This document shows positions 10,523 through 24,077 of a DNA stretch of 64,000 nucleotides, one piece after another. Under the pieces are notes generated by a model. It worked only from the letters and a program-made list of their open reading frames with translations. It was not told the origin of the DNA and did not search any database. The stretch is from Porogramme epimiltina (taxonomy: Eukaryota; Basidiomycota; Agaricomycetes; Polyporales; Polyporaceae): contig FTLJ01001177.1 in the NCBI GenBank assembly GCA_900155495.1, positions 1 through 64,000 of the forward strand, read 5' to 3'. Made by a program: the position numbers and the translations under genes. Within the stretch, counting starts at the first letter, position 1; each line of letters begins with the position of its first letter.

Positions 10523-13500
10523 ATGTCCGCCGACTCTTCAAAACGCTCAAATCTCATAGATGTGTACGTGGCATCTGGCCGTCCAGCTTGCGCGAGATAC
10601 TTACAGTACGCTGTGGCACGCAGAACATACCAGGCACTCTACCAGCACTTCTCCGGTCACCTTGAGGGCACTTCCGTCGAACAGCTTGCCGATATTGTCA
10701 AACCCCGTGTCGAACAACTGAAGAACATCTCAAAGCCTTTTGGAGAGCCGTCAGACGCGTCAAAGAAAAAGGTCAACTCGGGTTCGGTCACTCTTCCTGA
10801 TGGGTTCGTCTTGCGGGTCGAGGATGCGGAGAAAGAGTACGTCCACGCTCTCAGCAGCAAGTTCCAAATCGACCAGGTCCACGCCCTCGTCCTCCTCCGC
10901 TCTTTCTTCTACAATGAAGGCCTCCCACCCAATCTCAGTTCCGACACTACCTCGATGGTAGCGGACCTCTTGAACGCCCTCACACCCTTCTACTACTCCG
11001 AACGCCTCCACCTCCTCCGCACCTTCCTTCCGCTCTTCCGCGCTGTCCAGTCCTCGACGAACAAGCTGCACGGGGTGGCTGAGGACGTGCTGCAAAAGCT
11101 GCTCCCCGACGGCTCCGCTCCCCGGTTCGCGAGCGACCTTCTCGCCGAGTACTCCTCGAAGACGTACGCGGCGGTGCCCGAGACAGTGCGCGACGACCCG
11201 CGCGCGGCGGCACAATGGGCGAAGCATAACGCGAAGGAACAACTCGTCTTGCTGGAGGTCCTCTTCTGGACTATGTGGGGCCACGCGGCGTGCGGCGGGC
11301 CGCTGGTGGCGCAGATCTACGAGACCGCGTACCGGACACACCTCGGTTCGCAACAACAAAACGCGACCCTGCTGCTCGACGAGGAGAGCGTTCAGGTGCT
11401 ACAAGATAGCGCGGCCATGTGGATCCTCGTGACCATCGAGGTCCTCGAGCTCGAACGCACAGGGGAGGACGGCGCGATCGAGATCTCTGCGGCGCCCAAG
11501 GACAAGGAGATATACTGGACCTCGCCCACTCACCTCAAGAAGATCCACGAGACGGTCATATCACAAGGGAACAGCAACTTCGCGGCCACGTACGTTGCGT
11601 GGACATGTGTTCTGTCTCGGTTGTCCAAGGTAGCCTTAGGGTTGAAGGAGCTTCCTGAGGCATACCGGGGATTCTTCGACTCACTCATTCCGGAGGGCTC
11701 CGGAGTACACACAAAGGACGCGCAGCAAGCCTGTGCGATGATGGCGAACATTGGGTTGAGCGGCGACGCAGGACTTTTCCGTCTCATTCTGACGCTCCTC
11801 ACAACCTCTCCTCTTTTCGTCACGTCTGCGGCTTGGCGTACAGGCTCCACGGTATCAGATCCAAATGCGGTGGCATATAGATCTGTTCTCAAAGGTGAGT
11901 GATACCGAACTGTTTTACAGACCGCTTGCTTAGTGTCATGTAGGCCTGCTCGTGTCCATCGTCGATATGGTCCCGGTCGAGCTCATCCCGGATTTCGATG
12001 GCCTCCTCGAAGTCTGGATTACACTCTTTGGCAGGAGCGAGCCGCAATCGGTCGTGAGCATTTGTCACCAATTCTGGGCGGCCGACTGGGGACACAACAC
12101 TAGTCGTCGAGCAATTGTGGAAGTCCCTCGCTCGCGTTTCCCGGTTCAAACACGACCACTCCTCCGCCTGCTCCGCTCTTTGACCGGGACTGGCTTCCTC
12201 GACACAGACCCGCTCTCTACGGTAGACCGTGTTGTGCCGACGCAGGAGCTTTCTGCGGAACGAGACCGGTGTACGGAATACGTTTTCAAGTACTTCAACG
12301 AGCTCTCCACGTTCACCCAGGTCATCCACACCAGTACCTGCACCGGAATGCACGCCCTTTACGAAAAGCTTCCGGAAAGATATGGTTCCTCCTCGTCGAA
12401 CCCGGGCCCATCGTATACCAACCTCCGTCCCATCAGGCTCCCAGGAGGGTCCATTCTCCCTCCTAAATCCATCGGCCACCTTCTCAGCACTGATGGCGGG
12501 GAGCTCATTGTCGTCGCATGGCAGCACAAGCACTCCGGATGGAAGGTCGTGATGGAAATCCTGACGGACTACGTCAATCGCAAGCGCTTGCATTCCGCGG
12601 GTGGTTCGTACAGGGACGTCTCGTTCGGCGGCCGGGGCGCCAACCAGCCCCTAGCGATCAAGCTAGAGGACGCCGGTGTGGAGATAGACAAGAGCGAAGA
12701 CGACGCCCTCATCATCGACGCTCTCGACCTCATCCGGAGCGTCATCCAGGACACACCGGACCTCGCTCGGGAGTTGCTCGTTTCCATGGAAAGCGGCGAT
12801 CCCGTGGTGTCTCATACAATGACGGAAGCTCAGCCTCCTGATCTCGTGCAGCTCACAACGATGATCCTCGAAGAGGCTCTCTCGCGCTCCGTCGGTTCCC
12901 ACCAAGCTGCCCCACGCACCCAGCTCATCACCTCAGCCATGAGCGTACTCACCGCCCTCCTCGCCGTCCCGGATTACTCGAACCGCGTCTGGCTGTACAT
13001 CCGCTCGACCGCGTCCCTGTTCGGGTCCGACCGAGCGTCCGGGACCGCGTCCTCCGTGCTCGCTACTGAACGTCTCACAGGCCATTACACGATGACGTTG
13101 GCCTTGCTCCAGCTTGTGGAATCCCTTTTCGAAGAAGCCTCCGCAACGGTCCTCCTCGTCACTCAGCAAAACCCGAAGCTGCAGCAAGTGAAGGAAGAGG
13201 TCCTCATGCGCGCTGCGCGCCTGGTGCATTCGGAGATCTGGGTGGAGCATATGGGATGGAAGTACGCGCAACTAGGAGATCGCTTCGAGGTTGGGCGCCG
13301 CGTCTCGACGTTCTACTTCCGGGTGTTCAAGTACGCCTCCCCCGCCTTTAAGGATGCCCCATTCGCGAAGCTCGGACAGGCCATCGCGGACGCGCTTCTA
13401 TTCAAGGCGACGACGTCGACAGTGAACCCCTTAGTGGCATCTCTCTCCGCCGGGAGCTCGGTCTTCAACGCACTCTACAGCTCCCGCCGGCACGGGGATG

Positions 13501-16500
13501 CCCGGAGGCTTGTGTACCTTCTCGAAGCGCATTTGTCCCTGACCCGGGCCCTCCTCACCTACAAGCAGAAGTCTCCCGGTTCGTCGAAGATCTGCCTCTT
13601 GGAACAGGCGCTCTGTAGTCGGGTGGGCGGGAACGCGTCGTTTGAGGGTGGCGTTGCCAAGGTCAACCCGGTGGACGCGTTAGCGGCGTACGTCAAGGAA
13701 CGGGGGATGGGCTCCATCATCCCTGTCACCGCCATGCAAGTTCTGTTTGCCCTCTGCTCCTCCCTCTCCAGCGCCGAAGGTTCAGCCTCTACGATCATCG
13801 GCCACCTCACGGATCCTGAGGCAACCGTCTCGTCAATGGTTCGTATCATCGAGCACCCGTACGACGAACCCGACTTGCGCTACGCGATCTGGAACTTCGT
13901 CACACTCGCGGTCGACAAGGAGCCCGCGCTCGCGCGACTCTTCGTCACGGGCCAGTTGCAGATGCCCAGCGTCAAAGGGAAAGAGAAAGCGGCCATTGCA
14001 GAGGGGGGTCAGAAGACTCGTAGTGCACTCAGCATCGCGTGCGACATGCTTCAGGAGTGGCAACATTTGTGGGACTATAACCCCAAACTACTGGCATGTC
14101 TCGCACGCTTCTTGGACGTCGTTTGGCAGCACGCACACGAGCACAAGTCGACACTCGACTCGATCCGCGATGACGCCAAGGTCTTCCCGTGCTTAGGCGA
14201 GATCCTCAAAATAGAGCTGGGACCGGCGCCAGACTGCAAAGCGGAGACCTGGGTCGAGACATCAGACGGTGTTCTACACACTGACCACCACGAGGCAATA
14301 TCCTTCTACTGCTACCACAGTGCAGTGAAATCTCACGCCGCGCATATCCTTGCTGCCGACATCCGTGTTCATTTCCAATCCAAAGAGGCCAATCCCCGAG
14401 AGCCGCCAAGTTACAAGGCCATAGCACAATCCCTCCGGTCTGAAGATTACATCAGCGAGGCGATTCCCGAAGCAGCCGCAAGCGCATACGACCCAGAGCT
14501 TCACGATAGTTTCGCCGAAAAATTGAAGCATCACTACCCTACGTTGTCTCTCGACCATCTGCAAGCACAAGAGCCCATCGTCGAGCGCGAGTATGGTGAA
14601 GACTTCGCGTTTTCTACAGAGCTAGCCCGCTTCCGCCTTCAGCCTTACTTCTCCGAGGACGCTAACCAAGTCGAGCAAGCCTGTTTAAATTTGCACGTCA
14701 TCAACCTGAACCTGTCCTTGGCTCACGTGCAGACCACGCTGGCGGAGTCATGGCAGTTCTTGCTCTTGCAGATCGTGCCGTACTTGCGCGGAGATGCGTC
14801 TGTAAGGGAACATCTTCTCAGCCAGGCCGACGCTCTCTCTCGAGACCTGTCCGCTGAAAGCCGGTCGGGAGAAATGATGTCGACAATCCATTCAGCGCGC
14901 CTCTCCTTGCTTCTCTCGCTACTCGAGGTAGCATGGTTTTCGACCTCGGACACGAAAGCGGAGGTAGAGCACTTCCTTGCTCTCGTCAAAAACGCTCGAG
15001 GTGTCGTCCTCAACACCGCACAATCACCCGCAAAATCCGTCCTCGACCAACTCCCAGTCCCTTTCCATCGACCCCTCCTTCAAGTGCTATATTACTGTGC
15101 ACGCCAGTGCAGAAGCCTAGCAAGAAGGTCAAAATCGTTGCACGCGGAACAGCGCCTCATTATCTCGGGTTTCCTGGACGCAGCACTTGTCTTCGTCATC
15201 GATGGCCTTCGGATAACTTTCGACAGGGCGCGCCTGCAGCTCGACCTAGATGTCGAGCAGGATATGGAACTTTTCGTAGCTGTCTTCGAGCAGTGCACGA
15301 GAACAGATCTCAACAACACTTCGACGTTATGGCTCACGCGATGTCAAGAGACGGACGTTGTTCGGTCGAGTTTCGAGTTGTTCAGTCGGATGGATCTTGT
15401 GGGCCTCTCCGACGTCGCCCTCCTTCGCACACGGAAAACGCCGCTTTACACTCCCCATATCCTCACGTTCCACATGGCCATGGCTGGCATCATTCCCGCG
15501 GCGGAAAGGCTAGCAAGCGAAGGCCTTCTAGCAGCATACGTCGAGAATTCGATCAGCAATGCTATCCGCCAGGGGAAGATCGACGTCACCATTCCGGAGC
15601 TCCCGGGAGAAGAGAGTCCCGCGCACCGCACGTACTGTTCAATGCTCGCCATAGTCGCCGGCGTTTCCACGGCACTAGGAAGACATGGCCAGTTCTTCGA
15701 GTCGGAAGCTTGTGGTCTCCTACAACTCTTCAGCGAGCAGATCCATAGGGCGCTTTCATGGACTATCGACGACCCTCTCACCCTCCCCCTACTGGAGGAG
15801 ATCGAGCAGGTGGTCAACGTCTATGCTGCCGTTGCTCAGGGCTCAGCCGCAAACACGAATGACGCTGTCAAGCGCGTCCTCCGTACATTCACTTCCGAAG
15901 CGCTGCTCCTTCTCCAGCAGCTCAACTACGCCCTCACTCACCCGAACCATCTCGCCAGTGTCTTCGAGCCAACTACAACAGAGGAGCGGGCAAGATTCGA
16001 GGCGGACCGTGCTACCATGTCGGCGAAGGCCCCGTCGGAGGCGGTTGACCCTATGCGGAGACCGTTCCTCGCTCGCCTCATTCACAGGTTGTATCGCCTG
16101 TCGAGCACCCTCCTCTCGGCCTTGATCGATATCAGTGGTGCGGAGACCGTTCTGCTTGGAGAGCCTGAAGAATGGCAAGTGTCTCAGGCATTGATTGTAC
16201 CGGTAAGCACGCACGTTATCCACGTGATTGCCGTGAAACTGACACAACTTAAAGCATTCCAAGGTCGCGCTTGGAGAGCCCGCGTCTCTCGGTACACTCC
16301 TAGAGCTCGGGAACTGCTCTCTAGATATCCTCCGGCTTCTCGTCGACCGTCCAGCAACACAGGCACTCACGCCGTCCTCGTCAGCGGGCGAGAAGGCGCT
16401 CGACGTGCGCGATATGGTCGCAGTGACTCGACGGAACCTCGAGACCGTAGTTCTCTACGCTGCCACACAGCTTGCGATGTGGCTCTCGAAGCCCGAGTTC

Positions 16501-16788
16501 GACGCGCCGACTGGGAATGAGGGTGGAGAGGGAGACGAGATGCTCGTCGAGGGCTCCCTTGGGGACTCGGCGTCGTTCAAAGAGCGGCGTGCCCGCAAGG
16601 CATCGCAGACGATGGCTGAGCGGCTGAGGTGGGGAATGAAGGGCGAGATGGCAGCAGACTTGCAGGCTTTGCTAAACAAAGCGAAACCTCTGATCGCGAA
16701 GAGCTCGGCCATTCTTGGGGGAAAGGACGTGGATTTGACTCAAGTGTTGTTGTTTTTCGTGCAGGAGCGTATATCCCTCTCCTCGTAG
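10523..16788 (+). CDS. NUP188: Nucleoporin Nup188
   Basis: Four exons: 10523-10563, 10624-11894, 11944-16202, 16255-16788, giving about 2034 aa. The first intron (60 nt, GTACGT...CGCAG) is a multiple of three without a stop, so it could also be read through. Splicing it gives an N-terminus ending LIDVTYQALYQHF, which looks more natural. Family signals are FYYSERLHLLRTFLPLFR near residue 160 and a region around residues 600-660 with an SH3-like insertion (LPGGSILPP, then WQHKHSGWKVVMEIL), which is typical of Nup188 rather than Nup205/192. The remainder is a long alpha-helical solenoid. Nup188 is an inner-ring scaffold of the nuclear pore complex. Nup205/Nup192 was considered and is less likely. 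Confidence 0.88.
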
Positions 16789-16921
16789 GTAGCATGTTCC
16801 GTGTTCCATCTGTATCCTGTATCGTGTACACTCTCATATCTACTGAATCTATCTTTCATGAACTTCCTACCCGGAGCGAAGCAGCGTGGCGAATGTGATA
16901 ATAAAACTATCACTACGTGGG

Positions 16922-19031
16922 TTATGAAGGGGTTGATGAGCGAGATGAAGGATCCAGGGGTGTCGAGGAAGTCGTCGATCCCGCAACACTAGGCACTGTG
17001 GTTACGGGATGCGTGGTACGTTTCCCGCCAGGTTTAGGGAAAGTCAAAGTCAAAGTGCGAATACTTTCCTCCATAGCTCCCTCAACCCCTTTCTCCAGTG
17101 GCTCGAATTCCACCTGCGCCTTTCCTTTGAGATCATCGTACGCGCTCCCTTTGAGCTCGATGTGAGTGACGAGCGTCACGTCTGGGGTAATCTTGCTCTG
17201 CACGAACGAAAGACGGACCGTCCGGCGGTCGTCCCCAAAGTCCCGCGTCATCCCTGGCCAATTAGCGACGTGGTCGTCCTCGCAAGAGTGCTCGTAGGAG
17301 GAGCTATTGCCCCATGATTCTCTGGTGAGTATCATCACGCGTGCCCAGTGTACTGGATGTGATATGTCGGCGTTGCCCTTGTTCCCCTCAGCATCTACAT
17401 CACATGTTCCGAGGATGAGTCGTACAGTCTCCTTCCCTGCGACGTTCGTGAACGATTGAGATGCAACGAGTGGTGCGCCGTCGGCCGTTGGGCGCGATTT
17501 GATCGTTGGCGCGCGCGACTCGAGCCCAAGTTCGGCGAGCTGCCCAATGAGCCAGTTGGGGATTAGGAAGGGAGGCGCAGGCGCGAGACAGTTCAGCGGG
17601 AAGCAGTTGGAAAGCTGAACGTCGCCTTTGTTGCGTCCTTGCGGAGCGTCGGAGATGTAAATGTTGCGCCATTCTGCGCGGACAGAGATGCCGTTGAATG
17701 TAAGATTGTAGAAATCGTTCCCGAGGGAAACAACGCGGGCGAGGTAGCTCTTGTGTGGTCCAGACGTGAGGTCTCTAAGCCCATACCCAACATCGTACCT
17801 AGGGCGGCCTGGGTCCATTAAGGAGTCATTAGAGGGATGCAGAAGGAGGCCGATGTGCCCTTTGGTCGTTTCGCACATGAGGACTGCGACGGTGATTCCT
17901 TGGCACTCGAACACTGGGAGGTAGCATTCGACACCATGACTAGTCATTTGGAACCGAGGCAGTTCAATCCGACCAAACGGGCCCATAGTCCTACGCCAAC
18001 TGTCTTCGGGTTCTTTCTAGCGACGACTTCAGCACCGTGTCTTCCTCAAGATATGAAATACTCACAGAGCGGGCATTCTTCCACTGCGAAGCGGTATAAG
18101 GTTGAAGAGGGGACTTCACGTCAGGGGTAAAGCGTATTCCCTTGGTCTTGTTGAAACTTCGAGGAGAACGCGCGAGAAGGTACACTTCGTCCCTATGGGA
18201 GGGGAAAGACTTGTAGATGTCTTGCAGCGGTATCGGCTCCAGTTTTCCTGTCGCCCACCTGCCCCATGCGAAGATGGTCGTGTCGAATCGTTCTCTCATG
18301 ATCTCATTCTGCAGCCTCCGGAACGCCCCTCTCCCCTCCCCATAGATCGTTGGCATGCTGACTTGGAACAACCCAAGGAGACAGTACGCTTCATCCTCGA
18401 CGCGGGTCGAGCGCCGGTTCGCAGCCCATGACATGCGTTGGGCGACACTCGCGGTGGTAAAGTGAAACTCCCGAGTGAGTATGTTCTTGCGAATTGCCGT
18501 AATTTCTTCGAGAAGCGGAGCGAGGCCGACTCTGTCCCCGAGGATAGCCCAGTTTTTGTTGAGGAACAGCACGCGCACGGGCGCGATGAGCTCTTGGAGC
18601 GTCCACCCGCGAGTATGCCAGCGCGCAGTGCGGAAGGGGGAGCCCGGTGCATCCAGTTCGCTCCCAGGTGGGGTGTTGACATCTTCTAGGACCGCGTAGC
18701 AGATCTCCGCGCACGAGTACCAGTGGAACATAGAGTTGATCGCCTCTGAGACCTCGGAGCTGTTCGTCTTGTCGATGCAGCAGGTATCGTTCCACACCCA
18801 TTTGTACCCGTGTTCCTCCGCGATGATGCAGCATTGGCGAATCTTGGACGACACCATGTCTCGTGGGTTCAAACTGCTCGATTTCTCGCAGCGGGTGCGA
18901 AAGGCCATGACGTCCTGGAACGTCTCTTCGTAATTGCCCCACGTATGGGAGAGGATCGCATAGCCGCCTGTGACGGCCTCGGGTGAGGAAAAGAACTTGA
19001 GTTCAGCGCGATTCGTGCTCAGAAGCCACAT
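16922..19031 (-). CDS. HET-domain protein (heterokaryon incompatibility family)
   Basis: Two exons: 19031-18066 and 18016-16922, with a 49-nt intron, giving 686 aa. The N-terminus starts MWLLSTNRAELKFF and holds the classic HET blocks: YAILSHTWG, then KWVWNDTCCIDKTNSSEVSEA, AEICYAVLEDV, WHTRGWTLQELIAP, and later EDEAYCLLGLFQVSMPTIYGEG. Residues beyond about 320 form a long C-terminal region with no motif I recognise. HET domains are TIR-like signalling modules that trigger non-self cell death in fungi; basidiomycete genomes carry many, mostly untested. The gene is convergent with Nup188 (133 bp between stops). A TATATAT stretch at 19255-19262 lies about 225 bp upstream of the start. Confidence 0.9.
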
Positions 19032-20290
19032 TTTTTAATCTAATATGGCGGTTCAGTCAAGAAAGGGAAGGATCAGAGGGGATGTATCACCTACCTTAAG
19101 GTGATGTAACTCCCCACAAACGAGGAAAAAGTGGAACTATGTCGATGACAGTGGTAGCGGTGACGGCGGTATCAGTACTTGGTCGGAGGAGCGAGGAAGA
19201 AGTGAGGACGATGTTATTAAAGGTGGTGGTTGAGTCGAAGAGGGTAAAACCAGGATATATATCGATATCAGCAGGGCGTCTTACGGAAAGCCGAAGTTGA
19301 CAGCTCTGCGCACTAGACCACGATCTTGCCGTGCGCACGTGTTCCATCCTTGCTTGATGTGTGGCTTTCGCACATGCGCAATGGAAGTAATAGGTTATAG
19401 CCTGATGGACGATCAGCTCTACGGGTACCGGCACAGCAGTGAGGGGTTATGATACCCATTATACAATCTCATTGAACACGGCTCGAGATATGCATATCTC
19501 GCCAAGGTCTACTCCCAATCATGATTGTGTGAGCGGCAGTGCACTGGATAACAGTGGGTGCGACCTAATTACATATGTACCCCGACAACAAATTGTTCAC
19601 GTGTAAGGCAAATGGGATTAAATTAAGATACCTGTGCGCGCCTTTGTTTGCATGAACTAGTAGTCTCGAGCTAACGAACGGAACACTAGAGACACATTTG
19701 AGAGAGGCTGGTACTTGTCATCAAGAATAATAACGTACCCTTTTACTACCGAAGACTCTTCAAGGTTTGAGCTCCTTTGTCCGAGGCGGTCGTGCTTCTG
19801 CTTTCATTGGCTTTGCATAGACCGCATAGATGAGCAGTAGAGAAGTGCTAAGTATACCCCTTCGTCTAATTCTTTCTCATGGCAGTTTCATCGCGGCACC
19901 GCGCACTAATGTGGACAGACTAGGCCGGATCGAGGTTTATCTAGAAGAGGAGGTCTTCGTCTCGAAAAGGAGAATGGGGAAATGGTGAATGAGTTATTAT
20001 GCGCCTCGCGCTGGAGGTAACGACGGTCGACTACGTCAGCGCGTACGGGTCATGGCTACCACTATTGGGAAGTGGTTGCGGCGGAGGTAGTTTGGGGATC
20101 AAGGCGTCCTTCACCAGATTCTAGCCGCTTGCTAGCCTCTGTCCGACAGCTGGTGGGGCCCACTATGAGCGTTGAGAATGAGCTGCGCACACTGGTGCTC
20201 GGTCGACGTTGGGTCCAAGATGACGGGGAAAGTACGTTCAGTGTGATTGAGGACTCAGGAGTGCCCGCACACCACACAGAGAAACCCATA
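19032..20290. other. Intergenic region without a supported gene
   Basis: About 1.26 kb separate the HET gene from the 3' end of the methionine aminopeptidase gene. The sequence is more AT-rich than the surrounding genes, and its short open frames have no recognisable protein content. The part next to 19032 should hold the HET gene promoter. Confidence 0.5.
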
Positions 20291-22011
20291 CTATCTCGTC
20301 AGAACCTCGACACCACGATCGGTGATGAGCACCATGTCCTCCGCTTGTGCCGCCCGAGCACAATTCTGATAACAAGACACGAGCGTTAGAGATGCCAAAT
20401 GTAAACCAAGCGGCGTACGCACTTCTGTCGACACAGTCCAGCCATCGGGGTATGTGACGCCGGCCGGATTGTCACCTTGGACGATAGCAGGCTAGAAACG
20501 CAAAAATCGTAATTAACGTCAGCCGAAACTAGATAAATGGCTGAGACGGACCTCGATGGTGAAGCAGTCTCCGGGCTCCATCACTTCCGGCTCGTCGTTC
20601 GCTGCCAAAGCACAAGTACCGGTGTGTCAGCCTCATACGCCGTCCCGCTCTCTCCGCGCAAACTCGCACTCACGCGTATGGTATATCCACGGCCTTCGAT
20701 GGAACTCGCGCCCGATCCCGTGCCCGGTGAACATCGGACAGACCGAAAAGTCCCTCCCGCGCAGGAGCTCGTGGATCGCCCTCCCTATCTCGCTGAACTT
20801 GCGCCCCGGCCCGCACGCGGCGATGCCCGCCTCGAGCGCCATGTCTGTCACGCTCACGAGCTCGCGGCCCTTTTCGTCCTGCCAAGCGGTGCTGTTAGAA
20901 AGCGAAGCAGGACGAGCGAAGATAGGACGCTTACGACATCGCCGACGAGGAAGGTGCGCGAGGTATCGCCGTGGAAGCCGTCCAGGTACGCCGTCACGTC
21001 GACGTTCACTATATCGCCGTCCTGGAGCGGTCGCCTGGGCGCGGCGACGGGTATTAGAGGCCAAGCAGGGGCAGGGGGTAGAGCGCGCCAACGATGGCAG
21101 GGAGGCGGTAGCGGCGGGAGTACCGCGATCACGGCAGGCACGTTCCGCGGGGCAAGGAGACCGGCGTGAATCTCGGCGCGGGGAAGGGGAGAGCGGGACG
21201 CGGGCTCAACTGGTCTGGGATGCCGTGCACGATGACGTTGTTCACGCTCGTGCAGCACGCGCGGGGGAAGTCCTTGTAGCCCAGCGGGGACGGGTACGCG
21301 CCGCAGGCGGTGAGGAAGTCGTGCACGGCGAGGTCAATGTCGTAGGTTGTGCGGCCGACGCCGGACGTCTGTGAGGCACGGGCTGTCAGCGTTCGTTCAT
21401 GAATAGGCGGAAAAAGGCTCCGCTGCGCACGTAGAGAACCAAGCACCGCACGGGTGCCGAGTCTCCACGTCGTCGGTTTCGTGTCGACGTTTCCGTCCGG
21501 CACCCAGAGTCACCGTCGCCTTACGCACGCCCCCGCCGCCCTCGCATCGCGCGTCCCAGCAAACACTCACCGCAATCATTTCCCCCGCATGCCGCAACGC
21601 AGCGGCCGCAAGCTCCGCCGCGCGTCGCAGGCGCGCGACGTCGTCTTTCTCCGTGATGAGCTGTCGTGCCGTGCTCAGTGTCTCCCCGGAACCCACGTAC
21701 GGTGGCCGTTTGATCCATGGGGGCACAGGATGGGGCACAATGTGTGCCGTGCCCCAAACGAAGGGCTCTTCGGGGAGAATTACGTCGTAAAAGCCAAACC
21801 GGAGGTCGTGTTCTGAGGGGTCTACATCTGTTGCGGTGTCCAGGTCCAGGGCCTCCTCGGGTTTTGTTGAGGTGGAAGCTTGCGCTCCGCCATGGCCGCT
21901 GGAGGAAATATGTCTCTTGGGGCGAGGTGGTAGTATACGAGCACGAGGAAGAGCAAGAGAAGCACGCGGGGCTCGGGTGAGCGCAGGCAATAGGGAACCA
22001 AACCGTCGCAT
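20291..22011 (-). CDS. Type I methionine aminopeptidase, mitochondrial-type (MAP1D-like)
   Basis: Seven exons: 22011-21571, 21368-21211, 21034-20935, 20878-20674, 20601-20552, 20491-20423, 20365-20291, giving 365 aa. The enzyme removes the initiator methionine. The N-terminus ([19 protein letters not shown], many Arg, no acidic residues) looks like a mitochondrial presequence. Metal and substrate residues are present: His in [10 protein letters not shown], two Asp in [14 protein letters not shown], His in [11 protein letters not shown], Glu in CFTIEPA and Glu in [10 protein letters not shown]. The block [20 protein letters not shown] is a type I hallmark. Introns 1 and 2 are long (202 and 176 nt). 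An in-frame ATG at 22041 would add ten residues. I chose 22011 because the presequence then starts directly. Confidence 0.92.
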
Positions 22012-22240
22012 GCGAGGTCTATGGTGGCCGTCCGAAGACAAGTGTGCACTGCAGCCGGGAGACGCGCCCGTTCACGAGGCCTGCCGTCACTGGTCAGCTC
22101 CCGGTTTCGCTCATCCTGAAGTGAGACAAGCCGGAGTCGCATTATGTATAATGATGAAAGCTAGCGATACATCGAGCACGAAAAGCACACAGCGACCAGC
22201 CATGTCCACAAACCAAACCGAGTCCAAGGTTCCAAATCAT

Positions 22241-24077
22241 CTACATCCAGCTCTTCGCCGCCCCACGCCCTCCACCATGTCCCTTCTCGTTCTCTACAAC
22301 GAACACCGCGTCGTGCAGAGTGACCGCTAGCCGACCGTCATCGTCCTTCTGCTGCTGCTGCGCGTTCGCCTTCGACTGGTACGGCCGCGCCCACCCGCCG
22401 CCCGCCGTTGCAGCGGGTGTTGTGGTAGTGGCAGGTGTGCTCGCCCTCGCAGCAGCCGGCTTGGGTTTAGGCGGAGCAGCCGCTGCGTTGCTCGCCGCCG
22501 ACATCCACGCATACTTTCCCGTACCCAAACCCGCCGCCTGACTCGCCACCGCGTTCGACATCTTCTTCCGCACGTCCTCGCTCATGTTCCGCGCCGTCAC
22601 GCCCGGGCCCTCCTTCTTTTTCTTCTTCTTCGGCGCGCCGTCACCATCACCTGCACCGTCGCCCGAGCCTCCCGCGCCCTCTGATGAGCCGTTCGTTCCC
22701 GCAGAGACTGCAGCAGCCTGCGCGGCTTGGGCGTCGAGGCGCTCCTTGCGCTCCCGCCGCTCGCGCATGTCCTCTTCGCGGTAAGCCTTCTGCAGCGCCT
22801 CGAGCTGCTTCGCGACGTCCGAACGAACATTTACGCTCCACATAGGCGAGCCGTCCTCATACGTACTCGGGGGTCGTTCGAATTGCGCGTCGGTGCGATG
22901 TCGTGCAGCGGCGATCATGGAGGTGAGGAGGCCCTGGAGGCGGAAGCGGAGTGCCAGGGCGAGGTACTCGACGGAATCCTTGGGGATGTTCGCAACCTTA
23001 TACTTCGCGCCTGTTGTGCGCATAGTGTTGTTGAGGAACGTTGTGTCGAAGTGCGGCTTGTCGGGCTGTTTCCTTGAGCGATCCTCGTATGGCCGATATG
23101 CAGAGTAGTACTGATCGCTAGTGCGTTGTAGTGACTCTTCTTCCGCCTGCGCGCGTCGTTAGCATCATGTTTTACGTGGCAGAGCGCGAATGGGTATGGC
23201 GAAAGGAGGAAGAGTCGGGTTCGCATCAACGCCTAGAGGTTCACTCCAGGCAAACCGGTGCGCTCACTGCAGGCCCCCCGGGGTCGCGACCACGGAGAGT
23301 CGACGCTCTATACCGTGGGTACGCGAGGTCTGCATGGGAGCGAGCATCATGAAAGTTCGTGTCCAATCCTTGCTCGACTTCTGGCATATGGTGGTCACAG
23401 CACTGGCTGCGCACCGATGCTCCGTCCGACCATGGGCAGAAATTGGCGTTTCATGCATGAATCGGGGAGATACATAACGGCCCTTTTGGAGGACAAGGTG
23501 GGATGTGGAAGTGGGAATTTGAACAACAAACGTACCCGGAGGTCCACACCCGCACTTCCCAGCGCGTCATTCAGAGTTGCAACATCTGCAGTATCCAAGG
23601 TACCCGTCTGTGCTTGCTGTGCCGGTGCTGTTGGCTGAGAAGCTGGTCTGATAACGGTAGCCGCTACGGGCTGAGCCGTTTGTGGGGTCTGGACCTGTGG
23701 TGTTGCAGTAGCGGCCACCGTGGATTGTTGATGTGTTTGCTGGGCGTATTGAGTATAATGCGCGTAGGGGTTTTGATGATAGGGGTATTGATAGGAGTAC
23801 GTTGATGTGCTACGAAGAAGGGTCAATACATCAGTTATTGCGCAAGACGTACGTCCTCACGTTGTATGAGCGTGGGGCTGTGACTGCTGCTGGAGTGCAG
23901 GGTCAATAGGAATCTCTGGAGTAGAATAAGCATTATGACGAGCGTGCCAAGTTGACAGGGCTTACGGGTTGTTTGAGGCCATTGCGCGGCGGAAAATGTG
24001 GAGGTGGTAGGCTGAGGCTGAGAGGGTGCCGCGGGCGTGGGTTGGGGCTGGGGTTGTGGGGTGTCTTCTGCTTTCAT
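22241..24077 (-). CDS. TAF4: TFIID subunit TAF4
   Basis: Four exons: 24077-23966, 23915-23861, 23809-23536, 23146-22241, giving 448 aa. The first three encode a Pro/Gln-rich segment ending in a short histone-fold-proximal block (DVATLNDALGSAGVDLR). The last encodes the conserved C-terminal TAF4 domain: YYSAYRPYEDRSRKQPDKPHF, then TTGAKYKVANIPKDSVEYLAL, MWSVNVRSDVAKQLEAL and a tail with VTLHDAVFVVENEKGHGGGRG. TAF4 pairs with TAF12 inside TFIID and SAGA-related assemblies. The third intron is 389 nt (23147-23535), about seven times the local norm, with stops in the frame entered from the exon. The linker between exons 3 and 4 matches the family, so I see no missing exon. Confidence 0.9.

Noticed and set aside
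10523..16788. Annotation as Nup205/Nup192 instead of Nup188.
   Set aside because: The YYSERLHLLR block and the SH3-like insertion with WQHKHSGWKVVMEIL fit Nup188 better. A profile search would settle it.
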